NCBI GenBank assembly: GCA_038230515.1
Contig: JBBRND010000007.1
Span: 1-64,000, forward strand
Direction: 5' to 3'
DNA: 64,000 nucleotides
DNA from: JAPLDB01 sp038230515
Lineage (GTDB): Bacteria; Bacteroidota; Bacteroidia; AKYH767-A; 2013-40CM-41-45
The notes under the pieces: model-generated
What the model saw: the letters and a program-made list of their open reading frames with translations, nothing else
Databases searched by the model: none
What the model was told of the DNA's origin: nothing
Shown here: piece after piece, positions 53,086 to 60,594 of the stretch
Numbering within the stretch: the first letter of the stretch is position 1
Layout of the letters: each line of letters begins with the position of its first letter
Translations under genes and position numbers: made by a program

Positions 53086-53252
53086 TCAGTGGCAAAGAAA
53101 GGAAAATCTTTAAAGCGAAGATGTGTATCTCCTAATCACCCTCCCCACCTCCTCCACTATTATCTTTTGTGCAACTGTTTATGCATACAAAAGCCACAAG
53201 CCATGCAATAATGTTTACTCCTTTCATTGTTTCTTTTTTTTACTTTAATTTT

Positions 53253-53906
53253 TCACCTCAATATTCCAAACAAGAAATTAATTCCTAAAGCCGCCTCGTA
53301 ATGATGATGAAAATTAGCTGCTACATAAAATTCAGCTCCGGTTCTTGTAAGGAATAGCTCGTAACTTACCTTAACAGGTAATCCAATGTAATTTATTTTT
53401 TCATCGTCATACCAAACTAAATTCGCCCCACCACTACTGTATTTATATTTTTCACCTCGATAAATATACTCTCCATAACTAATGCCTCCTTGAAACTGAA
53501 AAGCCGAATATCTATTGATATAAAACCGATACCCGGGCATAAGTGAAATATCGAAAACACTATAGGCAACAAATGTCGGATCTTCCCCGGCTCTGCTAGT
53601 GAGCGCAGCATGCAAATCCATGCTTAATAGAATGTTGTGATACCACAAAGTGTTAATTATAAAATTTGGCCCACCCAAAAGCTGATTTGTATCAATTAGC
53701 AAAGCACGAGGTCCAATTGCAATTGACAATCCAAAATTATGAGTTACCTTTTTTGAGGAGTCAGGCACTTGGCTAATGGCAGTGCTTTCAAAGGCAAAGA
53801 GAAATACGATTACAAATAAAAAAAATTGGAAGCGTTTATTACATAGCTTTAACCAGTAACAATAAGAAAAGGGAGAGAAGTATTGTGGCAAAGAAAAACG
53901 AGTCAT
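53253..53906 (-). CDS. Predicted outer-membrane barrel protein, unknown
   Basis: This 217-residue protein has a signal peptide (FFLFVIVFLFAFESTAISQ). Its amphipathic strand pattern fits a small outer-membrane barrel: FGLSIAIGPRALLIDTN, NILLSMDLHAALTSRAGEDP, ISLMPGYRFYINRYSAFQFQ and a terminal FHHHYEAALGINFLFGI. The ATG at 53906 fits the signal peptide. The frame extends upstream only into the 186-bp repeat region. The family was not recognised, and it stands alone between rlmB and the repeat region. Confidence 0.6.
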   Translation of the reverse strand: MTRFSLPQYFSPFSYCYWLKLCNKRFQFFLFVIVFLFAFESTAISQVPDSSKKVTHNFGLSIAIGPRALLIDTNQLLGGPNFIINTLWYHNILLSMDLHAALTSRAGEDPTFVAYSVFDISLMPGYRFYINRYSAFQFQGGISYGEYIYRGEKYKYSSGGANLVWYDDEKINYIGLPVKVSYELFLTRTGAEFYVAANFHHHYEAALGINFLFGILR

Positions 53907-53963
53907 AAAAAAGCAAAGTAGTTTTGGCACATCAAAGGTTAGCAGTTCTTTTTTATAAAGCAA

Positions 53964-54149
53964 AAAAAAGCCCGCTCCCAAGCCCCCTTCAACCAACCCA
54001 GTCATGCCAGACACGCCTTTTAAAAATTGGTTCCGCGAAGCGGAATGCCGCAGGCAAAATTTTTAAACAGCGTGGGCGGCATGGCGAAGCCCCGCGGCTT
54101 GAGCAATAAGCTTTTTTTCTTCGTGGCAATTCCCACAATTCGTGGCAAC
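53964..54149. repeat. 186-bp tandem repeat, unit 1
   Basis: The unit starts AAGCCCGCTCCCAAGCCCCC and contains GGTTCCGCGAAGCGGAATGC (a palindrome-like CCGC-GCGG pair) and GGCTTGAGCAATAA. It ends with CACAATTCGTGGCAACA. It is noncoding. Unit 2 follows directly. Confidence 0.85.
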
Positions 54150-54338
54150 AAAAAAGCCCGCTCCCAAGCCCCCTTCAACCAACCCAGTCAAGCCAGACAC
54201 GCCTTTTAAAAATCGGTTCCGCGTCAGCGGAATGCGCAGGCAAGATTTTTAAACAGCGGGGGCGGCATGACGAAGCCATGCGGCTTGAGCAATAAACTTT
54301 TTTTTCTTCGTGACAATTCGCACAATTCGTGGCAACAA
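54150..54338. repeat. 186-bp tandem repeat, unit 2
   Basis: Near copy of 53964-54149 at a period of 186-187 bases, with about a dozen substitutions. The 53907-54400 gap holds only these two units and the terminator that follows. Confidence 0.85.
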
Positions 54339-54344
54339 ATCACA

Positions 54345-54378
54345 AAAAAAAAGTCCGCCTCACAGCGGACTTTTTTTT
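54345..54378 (-). terminator. Terminator of the array-3 gene, shared with 22373
   Basis: Minus-strand AGTCCGCTGTGAGGCGGACT followed by a long T-run. The stem and loop are identical, base for base, to the terminator of the gene at 21408. Confidence 0.85.
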
Positions 54379-54400
54379 CAATTCCTATTTCGCACATCCT

Positions 54401-55351
54401 CTATGCAGGCGTACTCACATCCAACCTCGCAGCCGTTCCCGTATTCACCTCTTTCGCTATCACCATATCAGGATGCCCCACCACCTTCACAGTCACAGTG
54501 TAATCTGCCGGGTCAATGTTATCAAAAACCAAAACTCCTGTCGCATCAGTCACACCCGTTTGCGCAATTCCATCTTTCGATTTAATTGTAATATCCAGTC
54601 CAACCATCAGCACATTAGTAACCGCCTGCTTACAGGTAATTTTCAAACTCGCACTTCCCGGTGGAGAAACAATACTCTTAATAACAGTAATCGTGTACCT
54701 CTTTAATTTTTCGGCATCATATTTAAAAATTACAAAAGCATCACTCTGTATGCTCTTCATATCCTTATCAACTAAATTATTTGCCTTAATTTTTCCTCCC
54801 GTTGCTGTTCCTGTCTGTCTCGCATTTTTAAAAGCACTATATTTTAAATCATAATTAGTAATAGCAGTATTCACATCGCCTGCAAAACCAACAGGCATAA
54901 ATCCCGCATCCAGTTCAGTTGGATAAGCAGCAATAAAATCCTTTACTTTTTTATTCAGGTCAACCACCTTCTCCCAATTATTTTTCAAGCTCGCTCCCAT
55001 CAAAAGCTGGCCTGCCTCATCAAACTTTGTCTTATGCACATTTTCTGGAAACCCATCAACAATATAGCTCTTCAGCTTTCCAAAGTTATCGGTGCAGATA
55101 ACTCTCATGTCAGTCAATTCCTGCTTTAAAGTTTCATGTACAGAACTCGTCTGCGTGTCATCCTTCATACCCATTGCAGTAGTCCTTCTTGCCGCAATGT
55201 CACTAAGAAATAAAGGAACATACTTCAATGGCTTGTGCAATAAAAAATCCGCAAGATCAGTCGGTATGTTTCCATACATCGTATCCGCAATAGAATATAA
55301 TTCCTGTTGCGTGCAATCGTAATTGGCTGTTGGTACTGGTATTGTTGGCAT
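54401..55351 (-). CDS. Array-associated protein: helical N-domain plus Ig/carboxypeptidase-regulatory-like domain
   Basis: This 316-residue protein has no clear signal peptide. Residues 1-230 are mainly helical (ETLKQELTDMRVICTDNFGKL, KNNWEKVVDLNKKVKDFIAA). The last 85 form a carboxypeptidase-regulatory-like sandwich (VLMVGLDITIKSKDGI, VTDATGVLVFDNIDPADYTVTV). It shares layout and several motifs with the gene at 21408, and the same terminator. The ATG at 55351 (MPTIPVPTANYDCTQQEL) was preferred; the frame extends 23 codons upstream with no conserved sequence. A 22-bp tandem array begins about 190 bases upstream. No function is known. Confidence 0.75.
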   Translation of the reverse strand: MPTIPVPTANYDCTQQELYSIADTMYGNIPTDLADFLLHKPLKYVPLFLSDIAARRTTAMGMKDDTQTSSVHETLKQELTDMRVICTDNFGKLKSYIVDGFPENVHKTKFDEAGQLLMGASLKNNWEKVVDLNKKVKDFIAAYPTELDAGFMPVGFAGDVNTAITNYDLKYSAFKNARQTGTATGGKIKANNLVDKDMKSIQSDAFVIFKYDAEKLKRYTITVIKSIVSPPGSASLKITCKQAVTNVLMVGLDITIKSKDGIAQTGVTDATGVLVFDNIDPADYTVTVKVVGHPDMVIAKEVNTGTAARLDVSTPA

Positions 55352-55544
55352 AATCAAATCTTTTTTTAAATATGAATAATTGGTTTTATTAGCTGTTATC
55401 TGTCTTTTATCAGTCCGCAAAGCAATAAAAAATATTTTTCCAAAAAAACATTTTCAAATATTTAATAGCTTTTTTTTGTTCATTTGCGTATAAAATACTG
55501 CCTTTCAGAATAATAATTTTACTTTCCACCCATTTACCTGGCTT

Positions 55545-55830
55545 TCCCAAAGGCATATCGGTGCGTTCGCTGTGGCTTACCTGCCCGTTCGCAGTGGCTT
55601 CCCGGTGCGTTCGCAGTGGTTTCCCTTACCATTCGCAGTGGCTTACCGGAGCATTCGCACTGGTTTCCCGGTTCATTCGCAAGGCATATCGGTCTATTCG
55701 TTGTCATTTCCCTGTTCACTCCTAACAGTATATCGCACCACTCCCTCTCCCATACCGGTACACTCCCAAAGGCATATCTATCCACTCCCGCCATCATACC
55801 GGAACTCCCCATCAACATATCGGTCTGTTC
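55545..55830. repeat. 22-bp tandem array 3 (about 12 units)
   Basis: TTCGC recurs at 55566, 55588, 55610, 55632, 55654 and 55676, an exact 22-base spacing. Units such as GGCTTACCGGAGCATTCGCA and GGTTTCCCGGTTCATTCGCA follow; later units drift to a roughly 21-22 base step. The period is not a multiple of three, so no frame crosses it as a repeat protein. It lies upstream of the gene at 54401. A core like TWACC...CATT is shared with arrays 1 (on its minus strand) and 2. Confidence 0.88.
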
Positions 55831-55857
55831 TAACCATTACTCCAACCGACCCAACCC

Positions 55858-55892
55858 AAAAAAAATCCTCCCCGATATTTTATCGGAGAGGA
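55858..55892 (-). terminator. Orphan terminator, probably the original ompA terminator
   Basis: TCCTCTCCGAT pairs with ATCGGGGAGGA, followed on the minus strand by eight T. No intact gene ends before it. The duplicated ompA 3' end at 55967-56030, in the right orientation, lies 75 bases upstream. Confidence 0.65.
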
Positions 55893-55966
55893 CTCTTTTC
55901 TTAATTCCTATTTCGTTCCTATTCGTATTTCGCAGATACACGAACCATTCGCTGCTCGAACAGCAT

Positions 55967-56030
55967 TTCCTCAAAACACCACCTTAAACTCCACCCTCCT
56001 GTTCTTCGCTCTTCCCCGTTTCGTTTTGTT
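55967..56030 (-). pseudogene. Duplicated 3' end of ompA (19 codons plus stop)
   Basis: This 64-base segment is identical to 58958-59021, the end of the intact ompA gene. It encodes the terminal NKTKRGRAKNRRVEFKVVF and stop on the minus strand, with no upstream ompA sequence. It is the far copy of a direct repeat that encloses the hypothetical gene and the restriction-modification genes. The 55352-56233 gap holds array 3, an orphan terminator, this fragment, two hairpins and nothing coding. Confidence 0.9.
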
Positions 56031-56043
56031 CTCATTTTGGTGC

Positions 56044-56085
56044 CGGCAGGTGTTGTGCGCTGGGTTTGCACGTTGTTCACCTGCC
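56044..56085. repeat. GGCAGGTG inverted repeat, copy 2
   Basis: GGCAGGTG and CACCTGCC form an 8-bp perfect stem, with an inner GTGC/GCAC pair. It is homologous, in opposite orientation on the plus strand, to 22435-22475. Confidence 0.6.
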
Positions 56086-56145
56086 GTTTATTTTTCCTAT
56101 CACTTTTCTTTGCAGGGAATTATTTTTGTTTCTTTGGGGGAAATA

Positions 56146-56165
56146 GTCAGGACGGAAGTCCTGAC
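56146..56165. repeat. REP-like hairpin GTCAGGAC-GGAA-GTCCTGAC
   Basis: A perfect 8-bp stem with a GGAA tetraloop, 69 bases before the gene at 56234. It resembles a REP-type element; no RAYT transposase gene is in the window. Confidence 0.55.
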
Positions 56166-56233
56166 GGCACAAAATCCGAAAACCAATAAGAAGTGTTTTG
56201 ATTTTTAGAAAGAAATTATTTTATTTGTTCAGC

Positions 56234-56866
56234 ATGTTTACTGAGTATATGACATTTTCGGAAATCCGTAAAGAACTTGAGCGGGATAAAATATATTTCA
56301 TTGCCAAGGTTCATTTCCATTCAGCAAAAGTTTTGAAGCTGATGAGGCAAACGCGTATGAGCACCTATAATAAGTACTTCGATTATCTATCTCCACGAAA
56401 AAACCGATGGGTCTACCATTTTAAGGTTACCGCTCCGCGAAGTGATAGTTTTTCTGTAGATCACTATTGTCTTTTTTATACTGAACGGAGCTATGCCGTT
56501 ATTATAAACCCGATAGAACTTGCACAGGTTTTTTATTATACCAGCCATTTCTTTAAACGTTATTTTCAACGCGAAGGTCTTGAACGTGAAAATATGCATG
56601 AGATCGTAAGGTCTTTTATCAGTGAGAACCCTAATGTAGTTACTCAACCGTTAAAGAATGAGGGTAAAAATGTATTTTCAGTATTTGCTCAAATGCGGCA
56701 TGGTGTGGCACTGGGCTACTTGCATAATGACGCAACTATAAACATCATAGAGTTCCGCACTTTTATAACTAACGATATGCTTAAGGGCGACCAGGTAGAA
56801 CTTTCCAAACAGCTTGAAGAAAAATTTAAGATTCATGTGGTGAGGAATGCTCCTGCGAAGAAGTGA
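56234..56866 (+). CDS. Unknown protein carried on the R-M island
   Basis: This 210-residue protein was not recognised. It has no signal peptide or membrane helix. It is rich in aromatic and basic residues, with motifs KIYFIAKVHFHSAKVLKLMR, RKNRWVYHFKVTAPRSDSF, YCLFYTERSYAVIINP and MRHGVALGYLHND. The ATG at 56234 was chosen, and one at 56249 is also possible. It lies inside the segment bounded by the 64-bp ompA duplication and opposite in strand to the restriction-modification genes. It may therefore be cargo of the same insertion, but no function is proposed. Confidence 0.65.
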   Translation: MFTEYMTFSEIRKELERDKIYFIAKVHFHSAKVLKLMRQTRMSTYNKYFDYLSPRKNRWVYHFKVTAPRSDSFSVDHYCLFYTERSYAVIINPIELAQVFYYTSHFFKRYFQREGLERENMHEIVRSFISENPNVVTQPLKNEGKNVFSVFAQMRHGVALGYLHNDATINIIEFRTFITNDMLKGDQVELSKQLEEKFKIHVVRNAPAKK

Positions 56867-56870
56867 GTAG

Positions 56871-56918
56871 TCATTGCGAATGAAGCGTTGCCTACGTGTG
56901 AGGGTGAAGCAATCTCAA
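56871..56918. repeat. Interspersed TCATTGCGA...GAAGCAATCTC element
   Basis: GTCATTGCGAATGAAGCG followed by GGTGAAGCAATCTCAA is the common bacterial interspersed hairpin type seen near gene ends. It lies between the gene at 56234 and the endonuclease stop. Confidence 0.5.
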
Positions 56919-57035
56919 GATTAGTACCTGATATTTTTTTTGTAACTTTTCTTTGTAGGGAAATTATTTTCAAATGTCGTGTCTCGCAGCCGCACAAAAA
57001 TCTTCGTGCGAAGACCGGATAGCAATGAATTTCGA

Positions 57036-57776
57036 TTATTGCTTTGAAGAAGAGTTGAACGTTACAAGTTGCTTCCATTCAATTTCACCGGCAGTATTGC
57101 AAAATTTATTCGAGAACTCTTTTGTGAAGATGTTTATCATTTGAGAATATGACTTAATAAACTCGTCATTCTTTTCTTTCGCATTATGTCCAAGAGGTTC
57201 AATAATTTCAATGTAGAGTTCTGAATCTCCTGAAATGAATTCCCAAAATTTCTGACCACAATATTTGAAATAGTCCCCTTTGTCCTGATTATTGTCTCTT
57301 CCATAACAACATCCATTGACAGCAACAACGTTCATTCTTGAATTACTTGTTCTGAGTGTCTTCTTGGCCGTTTTAAAATCTGCAGATAGTTTTTGAACTT
57401 GACTACTGTTTCCCCAATTGGGTCCAGATTTAATTGTAACGATGTACCTAATTTTTTCTTTATCAAATTCAAGATCAATACCTGGAATACCCGATTTCTT
57501 ACCTCTATAGACTTTCTCGTTTATGAAAATCGCAAGGCCTTCAAGCCAATCACCGAAAATTGTTTCTTCCTGAGATGAAATATAAGCATCTGTTATACTC
57601 TTGATAATATCCTGAGCAGTAAGAATGTATTTTGCTTTAAAAAGATAAGGGTTCTTTTTGCTTAGAACTTTACCGAGTTTAAGTTCATTTAGCCCAGCAA
57701 TTCTTTTTTGATGAAAGGTGCCAATGTTTTGCTCAACGTACTGAGTTACGTCCTTCAGATTTAATTTTCGTGACAT
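57036..57776 (-). CDS. Type II restriction endonuclease, PmeII-like
   Basis: This 246-residue protein is encoded 18 bases after the methyltransferase. The pattern GIPGIDLEFDKEKIRYIVTI followed by KSGPNWGNSSQ has D101, E103 and K116. It reads as a PD-(D/E)xK nuclease core and is recalled from PmeII-family endonucleases. A later NVVAVNGCCYGRDN segment could hold structural cysteines. It should cut DNA at the site protected by the adjacent methylase. The specificity cannot be deduced. Base composition is AT-rich compared with neighbours, consistent with transfer. Confidence 0.78.
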   Translation of the reverse strand: MSRKLNLKDVTQYVEQNIGTFHQKRIAGLNELKLGKVLSKKNPYLFKAKYILTAQDIIKSITDAYISSQEETIFGDWLEGLAIFINEKVYRGKKSGIPGIDLEFDKEKIRYIVTIKSGPNWGNSSQVQKLSADFKTAKKTLRTSNSRMNVVAVNGCCYGRDNNQDKGDYFKYCGQKFWEFISGDSELYIEIIEPLGHNAKEKNDEFIKSYSQMINIFTKEFSNKFCNTAGEIEWKQLVTFNSSSKQ

Positions 57777-57794
57777 TGGTTGGTTTGGTTAAAT

Positions 57795-58730
57795 CTATCC
57801 GACTGCAACTTGCAATTTTCTTTTTTTTGTTTTGCCGTATTTTGCCTTTGGTTCCATTAGATAAAGTTCAACAGGTGCTAATTGATTTTTTACCATTTCA
57901 TAATATTCTGGGATAACATCAATTCCTACTGAATGTCTTTTCATTCTGTTTGCGACTATTAAAGTAGTTCCCGACCCCATAAAGGGATCAAGAACTGTGT
58001 CACAACTTTTTGTAAAAAGTTTAATAAACCATTCCGGAAGTTCTTCTGGAAATGCAGCGCTATGATTTTTATTATTGCACTCGGTTGCTAAGTGAAGAAC
58101 ATTTGTTGGATACGCTTTATCTCTTTCAAGCCAGTTAGAAATATTCTTTCCAAAGCCGCTACCAACTTTTGAGTTATCTCGAATCTTGTCCGTATCGCTT
58201 AATTTTTTAAGACGAGATTTTGCCCAATCACCCATTGGAACCATCACTTCTTCCTGATACATATTGAAGTGTTTATCCTTATTGAATTGTAGCAACCTTT
58301 CCCATGAGTCACGAAATCGGTTAGGCCATTTTCCAGGATAGGAATTCTTTTTGTGCCAAATAAATTCTTCCGTCCACAGCCAACCTTGCTTTCGCATTGC
58401 AAGAATTAACTCCATTACATAAGTGCTGCGTTCACCTTCAACAACTTTTTCTTTTATATTCAAAATAAATGTACCCGTTAGTTTAAGAACTCTCAAAAGT
58501 TGTTCTGAAATGGGAAGAAACCAATCCACATATTTTTCGTGAGAAATTCCTCCATAAGTACTTTTTCTCTGATCCGCATAAGGGGGAGATGTTACAATCA
58601 GGTCAATACTGTTAGGAGAAATTTTTTTTAATTCCTCTTTGCTGTCTCCAAGAAATAAATCTGTTCTTAATTCCATTTGATAATTTGAAGGTGACAAATT
58701 TAAAGTAAAAGGGACATCAATAGATTCCAT
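57795..58730 (-). CDS. Site-specific DNA methyltransferase (beta class, SPPY type)
   Basis: This 311-residue SAM-dependent methylase has the catalytic motif IV as TSPPYADQR (residues 47-51 TSPPY), early in the protein. The SAM-binding motif I, DPFMGSGTT (248-256), is late, which is the beta-class order. TSPPY favours N4-cytosine methylation, but N6-adenine cannot be excluded. It is the first gene of a two-gene restriction-modification unit on the minus strand. A second ATG (MELRTDLFLGDSKEEL) at 58676 is an alternative start. Confidence 0.9.
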   Translation of the reverse strand: MESIDVPFTLNLSPSNYQMELRTDLFLGDSKEELKKISPNSIDLIVTSPPYADQRKSTYGGISHEKYVDWFLPISEQLLRVLKLTGTFILNIKEKVVEGERSTYVMELILAMRKQGWLWTEEFIWHKKNSYPGKWPNRFRDSWERLLQFNKDKHFNMYQEEVMVPMGDWAKSRLKKLSDTDKIRDNSKVGSGFGKNISNWLERDKAYPTNVLHLATECNNKNHSAAFPEELPEWFIKLFTKSCDTVLDPFMGSGTTLIVANRMKRHSVGIDVIPEYYEMVKNQLAPVELYLMEPKAKYGKTKKRKLQVAVG

Positions 58731-58853
58731 AGAAAAGTAAATATTGATTTTTTTGACTGTTAAGAAATGCTGCGATGAAATGAAGCAGGACTAAGCTAAA
58801 CCCGACCGAAAGGAAAAGCCCGCGCGAAGAAGTGCTTGCTTTGCTGGGAAGGG

Positions 58854-58874
58854 ATGCCGAAAGGAGTTCGGCAT
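58854..58874. repeat. Interspersed hairpin ATGCCGAA-TTCGGCAT
   Basis: An 8-bp perfect stem with a 5-base loop between the methyltransferase and ompA. It is the GTCATGCCGAA-type interspersed element common in Bacteroidota. Confidence 0.6.
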
Positions 58875-58957
58875 GACAGCGGCAATGAGAGGCGCTGCTT
58901 TGGGATGAGGGCGGGATGGGTGGTGGATAGAACTGCACAGGTTCGCTCCAAAAAAAC

Positions 58958-59021
58958 TTCCTCAAAACACCACCTTAAACTCCACCCTCCTGTTCTTCGC
59001 TCTTCCCCGTTTCGTTTTGTT
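58958..59021 (-). repeat. 64-bp direct repeat, functional ompA end
   Basis: Perfect copy of 55967-56030 at a distance of 2991 bases. This copy is the 3' end of the intact ompA gene. Confidence 0.92.
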
Positions 59022-60419
59022 GTCATCTACAGGCATCGTGTCGCCATAGCCGGCAGAAGTAATGCGTGATGAAGCAACTCCGTGGTCAGTAAGATATTTT
59101 GCAGCAGCAGCAGCGCGGCTTGTGGAGAGTTCGCGGTTTTTTTCCGGCTTACCCGTGTTGTCCGTGTGTCCGCTTATCACAAGTTTATATTCAGCATGTT
59201 CATTCATTATCCTCAACACTTCATCCATAATTTTGAAAGATGATTTTTTGATCTTGTCTTTTCCCGTTTCAAACTGCAAGTCCGTTAATGCCCTCTCAAA
59301 AACCTTCCTCACCTCCTCCTTTATTTCAGGGCAACCTTTGTTCGCAGCAATACCCGCAGAGTCAGGACAGAGATCGTCCTTATCAGCAACACCATCTCCA
59401 TCTCTGTCAGGGCAGCCGTGAAGCGCAGCCACACCCGGCTCATCCGGACATTCGTCCTCTTTATCAGCCACACCATCACCATCCCTGTCAGGGCAACCAT
59501 TCAGCGCGGGAATTCCTTTCTCATCAGGACATGAATCATCCGCATCGAGCACACCATCCTCATCTCTGTCAGGACAGCCGTGCGTTTCAGCCGGACCGGC
59601 AACATCAGGGCACCTGTCGTCCCTGTCTGCAATACCATCTCCATCCTTATCAGGACAACCCTTTGCGCTTGCCTTCCCGAAAACATCAGGACACTGATCG
59701 AGATAATCTGCCATGCCATCGCTGTCTTTATCCAACGGACAACCATGCACATCAACCGCAACTCCCGCAGGTGTGCCGGGGCATTTGTCTTTCCTGTCTT
59801 TCACTTTATCGCCATCGCTGTCCCTGCCCTCGCCAATATTTATGCTGATGCCGATAGATGAAAACAGAAATGCATCTTTCGTTTTGTCAGTGCTTGCTTC
59901 ATCATAAGCATCGCTCATGGTAAAATGATACGTGCTTTGAAGCAGCAATGCAAAGGTGTTGCTCACCCTTATTCTTATGCCACCACCAGCAGGAACAAAT
60001 GCATCCGTGAATTGTGTTTTCTTTGGCTGGGTTTCGCTCCAATCGTTTGCTCCAATGCCGGCAATCAGGTAGGGAGCAATGCGCGCATTCTCTTTCAACA
60101 AATATCCGTTGTTAAATTTATAGGTGAGAAAAAGATTCATGCTACTCATGTTGCCAAGCAAAAAATCTTTGTTGTTCGTGTAGTTCACATCTGCGAGGGA
60201 GTACATCAAGCCGAGATTGAATGAACGGCTCATGTACTGTGAAACAGAAATTCCGAACGCAGCTTGCACATTGTCTGTCTTGAAAAACTGGTTTCCGAAT
60301 TCGCCTTTATACTGAAGTGTGCCTGCGTAAAGAGTAAGAGCGGTTTTCTTCTCTGCAGTTTGTGCATTACAAATAGCAAAAGCGAAAAGAAATATTGATA
60401 AGAAAAAAGTTTGTTTCAC
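58962..60419 (-). CDS. OmpA-family protein with thrombospondin type 3 repeats
   Basis: This 485-residue outer-membrane protein has a signal peptide (TFFLSIFLFAFAICNAQ) and an N-terminal eight-stranded barrel (about residues 22-200). Six calcium-binding TSP3-type units (DKDGDGIADRDDRCPD, DRDGDGVADKEDECPD) cover about 205-370. The C-terminal OmpA peptidoglycan-binding domain (FERALTDLQFETGKDKI, LVISGHTDNTGKPEKN, NRELSTSRAAAAAKYL, KRGRAKNRRVEFKVVF) fills 375-485. It tethers the outer membrane to peptidoglycan. Its last 19 codons are duplicated 2991 bases away, bounding the restriction-modification island. Confidence 0.95.
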   Translation of the reverse strand: MKQTFFLSIFLFAFAICNAQTAEKKTALTLYAGTLQYKGEFGNQFFKTDNVQAAFGISVSQYMSRSFNLGLMYSLADVNYTNNKDFLLGNMSSMNLFLTYKFNNGYLLKENARIAPYLIAGIGANDWSETQPKKTQFTDAFVPAGGGIRIRVSNTFALLLQSTYHFTMSDAYDEASTDKTKDAFLFSSIGISINIGEGRDSDGDKVKDRKDKCPGTPAGVAVDVHGCPLDKDSDGMADYLDQCPDVFGKASAKGCPDKDGDGIADRDDRCPDVAGPAETHGCPDRDEDGVLDADDSCPDEKGIPALNGCPDRDGDGVADKEDECPDEPGVAALHGCPDRDGDGVADKDDLCPDSAGIAANKGCPEIKEEVRKVFERALTDLQFETGKDKIKKSSFKIMDEVLRIMNEHAEYKLVISGHTDNTGKPEKNRELSTSRAAAAAKYLTDHGVASSRITSAGYGDTMPVDDNKTKRGRAKNRRVEFKVVF

Positions 60420-60540
60420 AATTGTGCTGAGTTGATTGGAAACAAAGAAAGGGAAAATTATTTTTGTGAATGCCGCACTCTGTTGTGAAGTTTACAATCG
60501 AACTGTAAAAGTTAAAACGTTTTTCAGAAATGCCCTTAAT

Positions 60541-60573
60541 AAAAAGAGGGAAACCTTTGCGGCTTCCCTCTTT
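60541..60573 (-). terminator. Terminator of the giant PKD gene
   Basis: AAAGAGGGAA pairs with TTCCCTCTTT around about 11 bases. On the minus strand it is followed by TTTTTATT, 22 bases after the stop codon. Confidence 0.75.
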
Positions 60574-60594
60574 CATATTTAGCAGATGAATCAA

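Noticed and set aside
53924..54706. Several short overlapping frames in the 186-base repeat and opposite the gene at 54401
   Set aside because: They have low-complexity composition and no conserved motifs, and they overlap a better-supported gene and a terminator.
55572..55904. Small secreted proteins encoded across array 3
   Set aside because: The period is 22, so the repeat changes frame at each unit. The peptides show no domain or signal.
56044..56085. Reading the GGCAGGTG hairpin as a terminator
   Set aside because: The loop is long, no T-tract follows on either strand at the right place, and no gene ends nearby.
56102..56971. Direct repeats ACTTTTCTTTG(C/T)AGGGA flanking the gene at 56234 as ends of a mobile element
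   Set aside because: The match is short (about 25 bases) and contains a TATTTTTG promoter-like motif that recurs elsewhere. The 64-bp ompA duplication is a better boundary.
59288..59861. Long plus-strand frames opposite the TSP3 repeats of ompA
   Set aside because: Shadow of a repetitive, compositionally biased coding region on the other strand.
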